Positions 15,283 to 24,030 of a stretch of DNA of 64,000 nt are shown here, piece after piece. The stretch is from Streptacidiphilus sp. PB12-B1b (GTDB taxonomy: Bacteria > Actinomycetota > Actinomycetes > Streptomycetales > Streptomycetaceae), in the NCBI RefSeq assembly GCF_014084125.1, contig NZ_CP048405.1:744001-808000 (forward strand). Reading direction: 5' to 3'. A program made the translations under genes and the position numbers. The notes beneath the pieces were generated by a model, which was not told where the DNA came from, did no database searches, and worked only from the letters and a program-made list of their open reading frames with translations. Positions within the stretch are counted from its first letter, which is position 1; the number at the start of each line of letters is the position of its first letter.

Positions 15283-16548
15283 TTGAACCACCGCCGCCCC
15301 AACTTCGATGAGTTGACCCCGGACGACCTGTTCCGCCCCGAGCCCGTGGACCCGGGCCGGGCGGCCACCGGCGGAACGATCGCCGGTGAGGTGCTGTACT
15401 CCTCGCGCGAGCCGCTGCCGCAGCCCTGGCAGGAGCAGGGCCCGGGCATGGGCCAGGGCCCGGGTCTGGGCCAGGCCACCGAGAGCACCGGTCAGCCGGA
15501 GTACTTCGGCGAGGCCACCGGCGTGGCGCCGACGGTCGGCCCGATGGCCGGGGCGCCGGTCGCCGAGGCGTCCACCCAGTTCCTGCCGCCGTTCCCGGCC
15601 GCGCCCGCCGATCCGGCCCCGACCGCGGTCGGCCAGTGGCAGCCGCAGCAGACCGGCTACGGCTACCAGCAGCCGCAGGGCTACGACCAGGGCTACCAGC
15701 AGCAGCCCGGCCAGCAGCAGGGCCACCAGCCGCAGGGCTACGACCAGCAGGGCTACGACCAGCCCGGCTACGCCCAGCAGCCGCCGTACGGGCAGCAGGC
15801 CCAGCCCTCCTACGGCGGCCACCAGCCCGGGTACGGCGGCGGGCCGGCGGCAGGCGGGTACGGCGGCGGACAGCAGGGCGGTCGGCCCGGCCCCGGCGCG
15901 GGCTCGGGCGGCTCGGGGGGCTCGCTGCGGGGGCGCTTCTCCAACCGCGCCATCGCCCTGGCCGCCATCGCCGCCTGCGCCGTCGTCGGCGTGGGCGCCG
16001 CAGCCCTGGCCGCCGGCGGCGGCAGCGGCACCAAGACCGGCACCACGGCGTCCAGCAGCGTCGCGCCCTCGGGCTCGGCCGCCGCCGGGGCGAGCCAGGC
16101 GACGGTGCAGGCGCAGGCCCTGTCCGATCTGCTCGCCACCGCCGCCAACGGCCGCTCGGCCGTGATCGCCGCCGTCGGCAACATCAAGGACTGCCAGAGC
16201 CTGGACCAGTCCCGGCAGGACCTGACCACCGCGGCCGGGCTGCGCAAGCAGCTCGTCCAGCAGCTCGACCTGCTGCAGACCGACAAGCTCACCGACGGGA
16301 CCGAGCTGGTGAGCGCGCTGCGCCAGGGCTGGCAGGCGTCCGCCGACGCGGACTCGCACTATGCCGCCTGGGCCTCCGCGTCCAAGGAGAGCTGCGCCCA
16401 CACGCACAAGCCCAAGGGCGGCGGCCAGCTGGCCGAGGGCGACGCCGCCAGCGGCACCGCGACGACCGCCAAGGCCAAGGCGTCCCGGCTGTGGAACGTG
16501 ATCGCCGGGGCGACCGGCATGCCCAAGCGCTCCGGGAGCCAGCTCTGA
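15283..16548 (+). CDS. Single-pass membrane protein with Gln/Gly/Tyr-rich cytoplasmic region
   Basis: 421 residues from TTG 15283, which has TGAGGA upstream. Residues about 1-120 are acidic and Pro-rich. Residues about 120-205 are low-complexity repeats built from QQPQGYDQ, QPGY and YGGG units. One transmembrane helix follows (AIALAAIAACAVVGVGAAALAAGG, about 225-248). The extracytoplasmic part of roughly 170 residues is helical with one Cys pair (about 305 and 370). This layout is common in actinobacterial envelope proteins whose unstructured arm interacts with partners. No function is recognised. Confidence 0.7.
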   Translation: MNHRRPNFDELTPDDLFRPEPVDPGRAATGGTIAGEVLYSSREPLPQPWQEQGPGMGQGPGLGQATESTGQPEYFGEATGVAPTVGPMAGAPVAEASTQFLPPFPAAPADPAPTAVGQWQPQQTGYGYQQPQGYDQGYQQQPGQQQGHQPQGYDQQGYDQPGYAQQPPYGQQAQPSYGGHQPGYGGGPAAGGYGGGQQGGRPGPGAGSGGSGGSLRGRFSNRAIALAAIAACAVVGVGAAALAAGGGSGTKTGTTASSSVAPSGSAAAGASQATVQAQALSDLLATAANGRSAVIAAVGNIKDCQSLDQSRQDLTTAAGLRKQLVQQLDLLQTDKLTDGTELVSALRQGWQASADADSHYAAWASASKESCAHTHKPKGGGQLAEGDAASGTATTAKAKASRLWNVIAGATGMPKRSGSQL

Positions 16549-16671
16549 GCGTCACGCCCGGGCGGGCGGCCTTCGTGCGGGAACGTAGTATCGACCCTCA
16601 TGCAGGATTCACCGCGCGGTTTGCAGCAGGCTCCCTCCAGGTCTTCTCGAACGGGCACCCGTTCCGCCAGC

Positions 16672-17121
16672 ATGGGCGCTATGCCGCTCACTGACATCCC
16701 CTGGTGGCGCTGGCGGGCCCGCGTCCGTTCAGCCCTGCACATGCTCGGCGACCCCGCGTTCCAGCAGGAGTGCTGGGTCCTCGGCCGGGACGGGTACGGC
16801 GACGTCACCGACGCCGTCTACCGCCTGGTCGAGGACACCTGGCTGGACCGCTGGTCCGCCGAGAAGTACGTCGGCTCGATATTCCGGGACGCCGCCGAGG
16901 CCGGGCTGGTCGACGCGGCGGTCCTGCGGGTGCTGCGGATCCTGCACCAGGTCGGCCCGGACGCCCCCTCCAGCGCCTACCTGCAGCACCACGCCTGGCC
17001 GGAGGCGGTGCGGGCCTGCCGCGACGCCCACGCGCTGCTCAGCGCCAACGACGGCGAGGACCCGGAGCTGCCGCCGCGCTCGCTGGCGGTGCTCGGCATC
17101 CTGCTGCGCACCAGCGCCTGA
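16672..17121 (+). CDS. SCO4402-family protein
   Basis: 149 residues starting at ATG 16672, chosen because the conserved family begins M-G-x-M-P-L-x-D-x-P-W-W-R-W. An in-frame ATG at 16600 lacks a ribosome site. The protein is rich in Trp and acidic helices (DVTDAVYRLVEDTWLDRWSA, then VGSIFRDAAEAGLVD). It has no signal peptide or membrane segment and no known catalytic motif. The family is strongly conserved in Streptomyces but has no assigned role. It precedes purU by 118 bp. Confidence 0.85.
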   Translation: MGAMPLTDIPWWRWRARVRSALHMLGDPAFQQECWVLGRDGYGDVTDAVYRLVEDTWLDRWSAEKYVGSIFRDAAEAGLVDAAVLRVLRILHQVGPDAPSSAYLQHHAWPEAVRACRDAHALLSANDGEDPELPPRSLAVLGILLRTSA

Positions 17122-17239
17122 GGCCCGGCGCGGGCGCGCCGCGACCGGGGCGGCCGCCGGGTGAGACGCGCGGACCCGGCACCCGCCCGCTGTGGCACCC
17201 TGGTCCCTCTGACATGCGAGGACCGAGAGGACACCCCCG

Positions 17240-18109
17240 GTGGCACAGCAGCAGCCCGGCCCGGACCAGTACGTACTGACCCTGTCCTGCCCCGACAAGC
17301 AGGGCATCGTCCACGCCGTGTCCAGCTACCTGTTCCGGACGGGCTGCAACATCGTCGACAGCCAGCAGTTCGGCGACGGCGACTCGGGGCTGTTCTTCAT
17401 GCGGGTGCACTTCTCCGCCGAGGCGCCGGTCACCCTGGAGAAGCTGCACGCGAGCTTCGCCGCCACCGGCGACGCCTTCCGGATGGACTGGCAGATCCAC
17501 CCCTCGGCGGAGCGCACCCGGGTGCTGCTGCTGGTCAGCAAGTTCGGCCACTGCCTGAACGACCTGCTGTTCCGGGCGAGCAGCGGGGCGCTGCCGGTGG
17601 ACGTCGTCGGGGTGGCGTCCAACCACACCGACTTCCAGGACCTGGCCGCGTCGTACGGCGTGCCGTTCCACCACATCCCGGTGACCCCGGACACCAAGCC
17701 CGAGGCCGAGGCCGCGCTGCTGGAGATCATCAAGCGGGAGCAGGTGGACCTGGTGGTCCTGGCCCGCTACATGCAGGTGCTCTCGGACGAGCTGTGCCAG
17801 GCCCTCGCCGGGCGGGCGATCAACATCCACCACTCGTTCCTGCCGAGCTTCAAGGGCGCCAAGCCGTACCACCAGGCGCACGCCCGGGGCGTGAAGCTGA
17901 TCGGCGCGACGGCGCACTACGTCACCGCGCGGCTGGACGAGGGCCCGATCATCGAGCAGGAGGTGGTCCGGGTCAGCCACGACGTCTCGCCCGAGGGGTT
18001 GGTGGCGCTGGGCCGGGACGCCGAGTGCCAGGCGCTGGCCCGCGCGGTCAAGTGGCACGCCGAGCACCGCGTCCTGCTCAACGGCACCCGCACCGTCGTC
18101 TTCGCCTGA
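17240..18109 (+). CDS. purU: Formyltetrahydrofolate deformylase
   Basis: 289 residues. The N-terminal ACT domain (about 10-85, CPDKQGIVHAVSSYL) is followed by a formyltransferase-like catalytic domain. Catalytic signatures are INIHHSFLPSFKGA (Asn and His), and GATAHYVTARLDEGPIIEQ, which supplies the catalytic Asp. The enzyme hydrolyses 10-formyltetrahydrofolate to formate and tetrahydrofolate, feeding formate to purine synthesis and balancing one-carbon pools. GTG 17240 has GAGAGGA at about nine bases. It is convergent with the anti-sigma gene. Confidence 0.95.
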   Translation: MAQQQPGPDQYVLTLSCPDKQGIVHAVSSYLFRTGCNIVDSQQFGDGDSGLFFMRVHFSAEAPVTLEKLHASFAATGDAFRMDWQIHPSAERTRVLLLVSKFGHCLNDLLFRASSGALPVDVVGVASNHTDFQDLAASYGVPFHHIPVTPDTKPEAEAALLEIIKREQVDLVVLARYMQVLSDELCQALAGRAINIHHSFLPSFKGAKPYHQAHARGVKLIGATAHYVTARLDEGPIIEQEVVRVSHDVSPEGLVALGRDAECQALARAVKWHAEHRVLLNGTRTVVFA

Positions 18110-18142
18110 CCGCGCCCCGCCGGGCTGCCCGGGTGCCCCGGC

Positions 18143-19282
18143 TCAGGGGCGGGAGAGCAGGCGGGTGGCGTGCAGGACGTCGTGGGCGGTGGCGCGGTCG
18201 CCGGTGATGCCGCAGGGGAGCCGGTCCGGATCGCGCCGGGCCGCCGCCAGGAAGCAGAACTCGACGCCGTCCAGCGCCAGGGTGGCCACCGGCGGCGTGC
18301 CGGGCGGCGGGGGCGGGGCGTCCGGCTCCAGCGGGATCAGCCACTCGCTCTCGCCCCGGCCCTCGATGACCAGCTTCACCGCGCGGTGGCCGCGCGCCTC
18401 GTCCGGCCCGGGGGCGGCCGTGGCCTGGCCCGCGCCGCGCAGTGCGGCCAGGGCCGTGGGCAGCGCCCGGGCCGCGACCCCGATCAACCGCCGCAGGTGC
18501 ACGCCGCGCGGCGGCCCGTAGGGGTAGCCGACGGCCTCGGCGATGTCCACCGCGTGGATCCAGCACTCGAAGGCCCGGTCCAGGAATGCCTCCCGCAGCG
18601 GGGCCCGGAACAGGCCGTAGTCCACCTCGGTGTCGCCGGTGGTGTCGCCCCCGGCGGCCTCCGCACCGGCCTCGGCGAGCGCCGCGGTCTCCACCAGGGC
18701 CCGGGTCTGCGCCCGCCACAGGGCGCGTATCGCCTCCGGCGAGCGGTGCCGCAGCTCCGCGCTCAGCCGCTCGGTGCGTTCCACCAGGTCGCTGCCGGAC
18801 GTCGGGTCGGGCAGGCCGAGGGCGACCGCGAGCAGGCCGTCCACGGCGGCGAGGTGGCACAGCACCTCGGCGGGGCTCAGCCGTTCCGCGCCGCCGTGCC
18901 AGCGCAGCTCCGCGGACTCCTGCCAGTCCAGGTCGCCGAGGTCGCGCAGGAGCGCGTCCAGCCGGGCGGTCTCGGCGGCGTAGGCCGCGCTGTAGTCGGG
19001 CACCGGGACGGTTGCGGGGCGGCGGGTCAGCGCCCAGGCGATGACGGAGCCGCGCAGCGCCGGGGCCGGGTCCAGCGGGTCGTCGGTGGAGAGCCAGCCC
19101 GCGGCGTCCCGCAGCCGTACGGCCTCCTCGGCGCAGGCCGGGCAGCCGGCCAGGTGCCGTTCCACCCCGGCGGCCTCGCGCGGGGTGCAGGCGTCCAGGG
19201 CCCAGGCGCCGATCAGCCCGCGCAGCGTCTCGTGGTCGGCCGCCGGGGCGCCCGGGTCGGGGCCGGCGTCGGGGGCGGTCAC
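18143..19282 (-). CDS. Zinc-finger anti-sigma factor fused to a maleylpyruvate-isomerase-like domain
   Basis: 379 residues from GTG 19282, overlapping the sigma-factor stop by four bases (GTGA). Residues about 15-60 form the ZAS anti-sigma domain (an early His and the HLAGCPAC motif, HxxxCxxC). Residues about 95-250 match the mycothiol-dependent maleylpyruvate isomerase N-terminal fold (ERLSPAEVLCHLAAVDGLL). The last 120 residues are a related C-terminal domain. The gene follows its ECF sigma factor, so it should bind and silence it. The ZAS motif suggests release on zinc or thiol redox change, and the DinB-like domain suggests a link to mycothiol, but both are inference. Confidence 0.83.
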   Translation of the reverse strand: MTAPDAGPDPGAPAADHETLRGLIGAWALDACTPREAAGVERHLAGCPACAEEAVRLRDAAGWLSTDDPLDPAPALRGSVIAWALTRRPATVPVPDYSAAYAAETARLDALLRDLGDLDWQESAELRWHGGAERLSPAEVLCHLAAVDGLLAVALGLPDPTSGSDLVERTERLSAELRHRSPEAIRALWRAQTRALVETAALAEAGAEAAGGDTTGDTEVDYGLFRAPLREAFLDRAFECWIHAVDIAEAVGYPYGPPRGVHLRRLIGVAARALPTALAALRGAGQATAAPGPDEARGHRAVKLVIEGRGESEWLIPLEPDAPPPPPGTPPVATLALDGVEFCFLAAARRDPDRLPCGITGDRATAHDVLHATRLLSRP

Positions 19283-19839
19283 GGCGCGGACCCGGTCGAG
19301 AGCGCGGCGGCCAGCAGTTGCAGGCCGAGCCGCATCCGGTGCTTGGCGGTGGCGGCGCCGACGCCGAGCTCCTGGGCGGCCTGCTGGTAGGTGCGGCCGC
19401 CGAGGCAGGTGAGCAGCAGCACCTCCTGCAGCGCCTGCGGCAGCGAGGCGACCACGGACTGGACGTGGGCGGCGGTGGCCTGGGCCACGACCTCCTCCTC
19501 CAGGCAGGCGGGCTCGATCGGGCGGCTGTCGGGCTGCGGCTCGTCGCCCTCGCCCTGGGCGCCGCGCAGGCGTTCGACGGCGCGCCGGTGGGTCAGCGTC
19601 CCGATCCAGGAGCGCATGGAGCCGCAGGCCGGATCGAACTCGTCGGGGTGCTCCCAGACGTGGGCGAAGACGTCCCGGGTGACCTGCTCGGCGGCGTGGG
19701 TGTCGTTGAGCACGCGCTGGGCCAGGCCGTGCACCAACGGGGCGAACTGGTCGTAGAGTTCGCCGAGGGCGGACTCCTCGCCGCGTTCGAGGCGGCGCTG
19801 GATCTGCCGGTCCCAGCGCAGCGGGGCAGGCGTGGCCAT
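19279..19839 (-). CDS. ECF RNA polymerase sigma factor
   Basis: 186 residues with the two domains of ECF sigma factors. Region 2 covers about 20-95 (ALGELYDQFAPLVHGLAQRVL, then VFAHVWEHPDEFDP and SWIGTLTHRRAVERLR). Region 4 covers about 115-175 (SLPQALQEVLLLTCLGGRTYQQAAQELGV, a helix-turn-helix). ATG 19839 has GGGAGGGTG upstream. The next gene overlaps it and encodes its predicted anti-sigma factor. An autoregulatory promoter was looked for upstream but none was convincing. Confidence 0.9.
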   Translation of the reverse strand: MATPAPLRWDRQIQRRLERGEESALGELYDQFAPLVHGLAQRVLNDTHAAEQVTRDVFAHVWEHPDEFDPACGSMRSWIGTLTHRRAVERLRGAQGEGDEPQPDSRPIEPACLEEEVVAQATAAHVQSVVASLPQALQEVLLLTCLGGRTYQQAAQELGVGAATAKHRMRLGLQLLAAALSTGSAP

Positions 19840-19952
19840 GGCGCATCACCCTCCCCGGGAGCATCCGCTGCGCGTGCCGTGGGTGCGAATGTATCGCCCG
19901 GTCAGGTGACCGCGCATCCACTTGTCCGAACTGCGCCGGTAACCTGATCGGA

Positions 19953-19972
19953 CGTCACGGCGGTTCGTGACG
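19953..19972. promoter_or_regulatory. Inverted repeat between divergent sigma and STAS genes
   Basis: CGTCAC (19953-19958) and GTGACG (19967-19972) form a 6-bp inverted repeat with an 8-bp spacer in the 178-bp divergent gap. It could be an operator serving either gene. Its half-site order is the reverse of the TGACG-N3-CGTCA element found in the catabolic cluster. Confidence 0.3.
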
Positions 19973-20017
19973 GTTCCCGACCGGTCCTGTTCCGACAAGC
20001 GAGAATCGCGGCAGAGC

Positions 20018-20425
20018 GTGACGACACTGACGATGAGTTCCGAGGGGTTCCAGGGCTGGGCGGTGCTGCGGGTCGCTGGTGAGATCGACCTGGTGACGGG
20101 CGGGCAGATCCGGGCGGAGGTGCACCGGATGGTCGCCGAGGGCCGCCGCCGGGTGGTGCTGGACCTGGCCGCGGTGCGCTTCTGCGACTCCAGCGGGGTG
20201 GGCGTGCTGATCGCGGCCCGGCGGCTGCTGCGCTCCTGCTCCGGCGAGCTGCGGCTGGTGCTGCCGCCGAGCGCCCCGGCGGTCGCGCCGCCCCCGTCGG
20301 GTCCGCACGGCGCGGGCGGCGGGCATGTGCACCGGGTGTTCACCGCGCTGGGCATCCGCCGCCTCTTCGACATCTACCCCGACGTGCCCTCCGCGGTGGC
20401 CCCGCCGCTGGCCCGCCCGGCCTGA
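20018..20425 (+). CDS. STAS-domain anti-sigma factor antagonist
   Basis: 135 residues from GTG 20018; ATG 20033 is an alternative. It has the compact STAS fold: WAVLRVAGEIDLVTGGQIR, VVLDLAAVRFCDSSGVGVLIAARR with the phosphorylatable Ser-Ser pair, and a C-terminal helix. Antagonists of this type are switched by a kinase of the RsbW family and bind it when unphosphorylated. The protein has an unusual Pro/Ala/His insertion (about residues 90-105) before the last helix. Its kinase partner is not adjacent; an RsbW-like ATPase lies 10 kb away at 30.4 kb. Confidence 0.85.
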   Translation: MTTLTMSSEGFQGWAVLRVAGEIDLVTGGQIRAEVHRMVAEGRRRVVLDLAAVRFCDSSGVGVLIAARRLLRSCSGELRLVLPPSAPAVAPPPSGPHGAGGGHVHRVFTALGIRRLFDIYPDVPSAVAPPLARPA

Positions 20426-20456
20426 GCGTTCCGGCCGACCAGTAGGCTCGGGGACC

Positions 20457-22646
20457 GTGAACGCAGTGGAGCTCAGCATCGTCCTGCCCGTGTACGGCGT
20501 CGCGGACTACCTGCCGCGCTGCCTGGACTCCGTCCTCGCGGCGGACGCCCCGGAGCGGGTGCGGCTGCAGGTCGTGGCGGTGGACGACGCCTCGCCGGAC
20601 GGCAGCGGCGCGATCCTGGACGAGTACGCCGCCCGCGATCCCCGGCTGACCGTGCTGCACCTCGCCGAGAACCGGGGCCTGGGCGGCGCCCGCGAGGCCG
20701 GTCTGGCCGCGGCGACCGGCGGGTACGTCTGGTTCGTCGACAGCGACGACTGGCTCGCGGACGGCGCGGTGGAGGCCGTCGCCGAGCGGCTGGCCGCCGT
20801 CCGGCCGGATGTGCTGATCACCGGCTTCGCCCGGGTCTACCCCGACGGCAGCACCGAGCCGGACACCTGGCGGCGGCTGATCGAGGGCGTTCCCGAGGCG
20901 TTCACCCTGGCCGAGCGGCCGGGCCTGCTGCAGATGATCCTGTCGGCCTGGAACAAGGTGGTCCGCCGGGAGTTCCTGCTCGGCCTGGGCGTCCGCTTCG
21001 GCGACGGCTACTACGAGGACATCTCGGTCACCTATCCGCTGCTGGTCGCCGCCGAGCGGCTCAGCTACCTGGACCAGGACGTCTACTTCTACCGGCGGCA
21101 GCGCGAGGGCGCGATCACCAACACCGCCTCGGCCCGGCACGCGGACGCCTTCGCCCAGTACGACGCGGTGTTCGCGTTCCTGAACCGGCGCCCGCAGACC
21201 CCGGAGGCGCTGCGCCGGCTGGTCTTCGACCGGACGGTCAAGCAGGCGGTCACCATCCTGGACAGCCCCGGGCTGGTCCCGGAGGAGCTGCGCGGCGACT
21301 TCTTCCACCGCGCGTCCGACCACTTCCGCCGGCACCGCCCGGCGGGCTACGCGCACCCGGGCGGGCTGCGCGGCGTGCAGTACCGGCTGGTGGAGCGGGA
21401 CGCCTGGGGCGCGTACCAGCAGCTGCGGCCGCTCCAGGCGCTGCCGCGCACGGTGAAGCGCGCCCTGCGGCAGGGGCTGGACGGGGGCCGCCGGGGCGCC
21501 CGCAAGGCCGTCCGCGGGGCCGGGCGGCGCGGGCTGTACGAGGCGTACCGGCGGCGGCCGATGGACGAAGAGCTCGCGGTCTACGCCGCGTACTGGTACC
21601 GGGGCTACGCCTGCAACCCGGCCGCAATCTACGAGAAGGCCCGGGAGCTGGCGCCGGGCGTGCGCGGGGTGTGGGTGGTGGAGACCCGGGCGCAGGCGGC
21701 CGCGCTGCCGCCGGGCGTCCCGTACGTGATCGCCAACACGCCGGGCTACCTCAAGGCCATGGCCACCGCCAAGTACCTGGTCAACAACGTCAACTTTCCG
21801 CACACCATGACCAAGCGGCCGGGCTCGGTGCACGTGCAGACGCAGCACGGGACGCCGCTGAAGCTGCTCGGGCTCGACCTGCGGGAGCGCCCGGAGGCGG
21901 GCGGCGACATGGACTTCGAGCGGATGCTGGAGCACGTGGCCCGCTGGGACTACCTGGTGTCGCCCAACCCGCACTCCACCGAGGCGTTCGGCAGCGCCTA
22001 CCCGGGCCGGTACCGGGTGCTGGAGACCGGCTATCCGCGCAACGACCGCCTGGCGCAGGCCGGTCCGGAGCAGGGCGCGGCGGTCCGGGAGAGCCTGGGC
22101 GTTCCCGAGGGGCAGACGGTGGTGCTGTACGCGCCCACCCACCGGGAGCAGCACGCGGGTTACGTGCCGGCGCTGGACCTGGCCGCGCTGGCGCAGGCGC
22201 TGGGCCCGCAGTTCACGCTGCTGGTCCGCACCCACTACTTCTACGCGGACGGCGGCCGGGATCTGGGCGCGGGCGCCGGGCAGGTGATCGACGTCTCCGC
22301 CCACCCGGCGGTGGAGGACCTGTACCTGGCGGCCGACGTCCTGGTCACCGACTACTCCTCGTCGATGTTCGACTATGCGGTGCTGGACCGGCCGGTGGTG
22401 GTCTTCGCCCCGGACTGGGCGGAGTACCAGCGCATCCGCGGGGTCTACTTCGACCTGCGGGCCGAGCCGCCGGGCCTGTTCACCACCGAGCCGGAGGAGT
22501 TGGCGCGGGTGCTGGCGGACGGCTCGGCGGCGGGCCCGGAGGCGGCGGAGCTGCGGGCCGCCTTCCGCAAGCGCTTCTGCCCCTGGGACGACGGGCACGC
22601 CGCCGAGCGCGTGGTGCGCGAGGTGTTCCCGGTGGCCCGGGACTGA
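20457..22646 (+). CDS. Two-domain glycosyltransferase family 2 / CDP-glycerol glycerophosphotransferase
   Basis: 729 residues. Residues about 4-240 are a GT-A family 2 transferase (LSIVLPVYGVADYLPRCLDS, VDSDDW with the metal-binding DSD at 95-97). Residues about 380-729 are a TagB/TagF-like glycerophosphotransferase domain: QHGTPLKLLG near 461, PTHREQH, and TDYSSSMFDYAVLDRP near 630. The fusion suggests synthesis of a wall teichoic-acid-like or glycosylated polyol-phosphate polymer at the inner face of the membrane. GTG 20457 is the first start consistent with the GT2 fold; its ribosome site is weak. There is no membrane helix. Confidence 0.88.
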   Translation: MNAVELSIVLPVYGVADYLPRCLDSVLAADAPERVRLQVVAVDDASPDGSGAILDEYAARDPRLTVLHLAENRGLGGAREAGLAAATGGYVWFVDSDDWLADGAVEAVAERLAAVRPDVLITGFARVYPDGSTEPDTWRRLIEGVPEAFTLAERPGLLQMILSAWNKVVRREFLLGLGVRFGDGYYEDISVTYPLLVAAERLSYLDQDVYFYRRQREGAITNTASARHADAFAQYDAVFAFLNRRPQTPEALRRLVFDRTVKQAVTILDSPGLVPEELRGDFFHRASDHFRRHRPAGYAHPGGLRGVQYRLVERDAWGAYQQLRPLQALPRTVKRALRQGLDGGRRGARKAVRGAGRRGLYEAYRRRPMDEELAVYAAYWYRGYACNPAAIYEKARELAPGVRGVWVVETRAQAAALPPGVPYVIANTPGYLKAMATAKYLVNNVNFPHTMTKRPGSVHVQTQHGTPLKLLGLDLRERPEAGGDMDFERMLEHVARWDYLVSPNPHSTEAFGSAYPGRYRVLETGYPRNDRLAQAGPEQGAAVRESLGVPEGQTVVLYAPTHREQHAGYVPALDLAALAQALGPQFTLLVRTHYFYADGGRDLGAGAGQVIDVSAHPAVEDLYLAADVLVTDYSSSMFDYAVLDRPVVVFAPDWAEYQRIRGVYFDLRAEPPGLFTTEPEELARVLADGSAAGPEAAELRAAFRKRFCPWDDGHAAERVVREVFPVARD

Positions 22647-22681
22647 CCGGCCCGGCCCGGGCGGTGACGGCGCGGCCCGGC

Positions 22682-23803
22682 TCAGGCGGTGATCTGCTGG
22701 GACAGCCAGACCAGCGACTCGGGCAGCATGGTCTGGAACACCGCGGTGGTGTGGTCGCCCTTGTCGAGCACCATCACCTTGCTCGGACCGGGGTGCTTCA
22801 GCGCGCCGACCAGGGCCCGGGCGTCCGGCACCGTGCCCGGGTCCTGCAGCGAACCGGCCGCCAGCAGCACGATGTCCGGCTGCTGCCTGGCCTTCTTCAG
22901 CAGCAGGTACGGGTTGTTGGCGGCGGCCAGCGCCGGGTTCTTCAGGACGATCGCCGCGTCGGGCGCGTTGTAGCCGGACATGGTCACGGCCGCGTGGAAG
23001 GAGCCGGGGTACTGGACGGTGAGGTTGGCCGAGCAGTAGCCGCCGGCCGAGTAGCCCATGATCGCCCACTGCCTGGCGTCGGTCGAGGCCCGGAAGTTCT
23101 TCTTGACCAGCGCCGGGACGTCCTTGGCCAGCCAGGTCGCGGTCTGGTAGCTGCCGGGCAGGTTGGCGCAGCCGGAGTCGTTGCCGCCGCCGAACATGTT
23201 GAGCGTGGCCGAGACCAGGATCATCGGCTTGGCCTTGCCCTCGGCCATGAGCCGCTCCAGCTCGGTGTGGGCCTTCATGGTGCCGAACCACGCCTGCGGG
23301 GTGCCGGGGGTGCCGGGCAGCAGCTCGACCACCGGGAAGTTCGTGTGGGCGTACTGCGGCTGGTTGTACTGCGGGGGCACCCAGACGTACAGGCTGCCCT
23401 GGATGCGCGACAGCGGGCCGACGGCCTTGGTCTTCAGCACGCCCTTGGTGTAGGTGGTGAAGGTCAGCTTCTCGGCGGCGTCGGTCGCGGCCGTGTTCCC
23501 GCCGCCCCCGCCGACGACCGCGCCGGTGCTGCCCGCCGCGCCGTTGCCGCCGGTGAGCTGCACGGTGGCGTCGTTGCCGAACAGGTCGCCCCAGCTGTCG
23601 TAGAACGGGCCCATGCTGTTGTTGACGTACACCAGCACCATCAGCACGGCTGCGGCCTGGCTGAGCAGCGTCATCCCGATCCGTCCGGTGAACCGGACCG
23701 CCGGGGGCCCGGGTATGCGGTTCCAGATCGCAACCATGCCGACGACGGCCGCCACCACCAGCGCGATGGTGAGCACGAAGAACGGCGCTCCTGTGAGACT
23801 CAT
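22682..23803 (-). CDS. Membrane-anchored esterase (alpha/beta hydrolase, antigen-85/esterase D-like)
   Basis: 373 residues. Two N-terminal hydrophobic helices (about 8-25 and 42-61) anchor the protein; a Gly/Asn/Thr-rich linker follows. The hydrolase domain has the nucleophile elbow GYSAGGY (Ser about 250) and a DKGDHTTAVF motif supplying the catalytic His. It resembles esterases of the PF00756 family that act on the outer face of the membrane. ATG 23803 has GGAAGGG five bases upstream. A 227-bp AT-richer region follows upstream, with GGTAACCTCAAGGTAAG on the minus strand near 23950, a possible promoter or operator. It is convergent with the glycosyltransferase gene. Confidence 0.82.
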   Translation of the reverse strand: MSLTGAPFFVLTIALVVAAVVGMVAIWNRIPGPPAVRFTGRIGMTLLSQAAAVLMVLVYVNNSMGPFYDSWGDLFGNDATVQLTGGNGAAGSTGAVVGGGGGNTAATDAAEKLTFTTYTKGVLKTKAVGPLSRIQGSLYVWVPPQYNQPQYAHTNFPVVELLPGTPGTPQAWFGTMKAHTELERLMAEGKAKPMILVSATLNMFGGGNDSGCANLPGSYQTATWLAKDVPALVKKNFRASTDARQWAIMGYSAGGYCSANLTVQYPGSFHAAVTMSGYNAPDAAIVLKNPALAAANNPYLLLKKARQQPDIVLLAAGSLQDPGTVPDARALVGALKHPGPSKVMVLDKGDHTTAVFQTMLPESLVWLSQQITA

Positions 23804-24030
23804 CGGTGACCCTTCCGGATTCTCCCGCCGTCGACTGCTGCCGCCAGGTGGGCGGAGGCCGGACGGAATCCGCAGGTGAGGACGCAGTTCAGGGCCGCCA
23901 GGTTGCGACCTCCGACAGCATCACAGCCGTGCGGGGCGATTCCGGGAGGCGAGCTTACCTTGAGGTTACCTGGGAGATCATCGGGTTTTTCATACCAATG
24001 GATGACGCTGGAATGGCCGTATGGCGGGGA

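Noticed and set aside
19953-19972. Inverted repeat as a further copy of the TGACG-N3-CGTCA operator
   Set aside because: The half-sites are in reverse order with an 8-bp spacer, so it is a different element.
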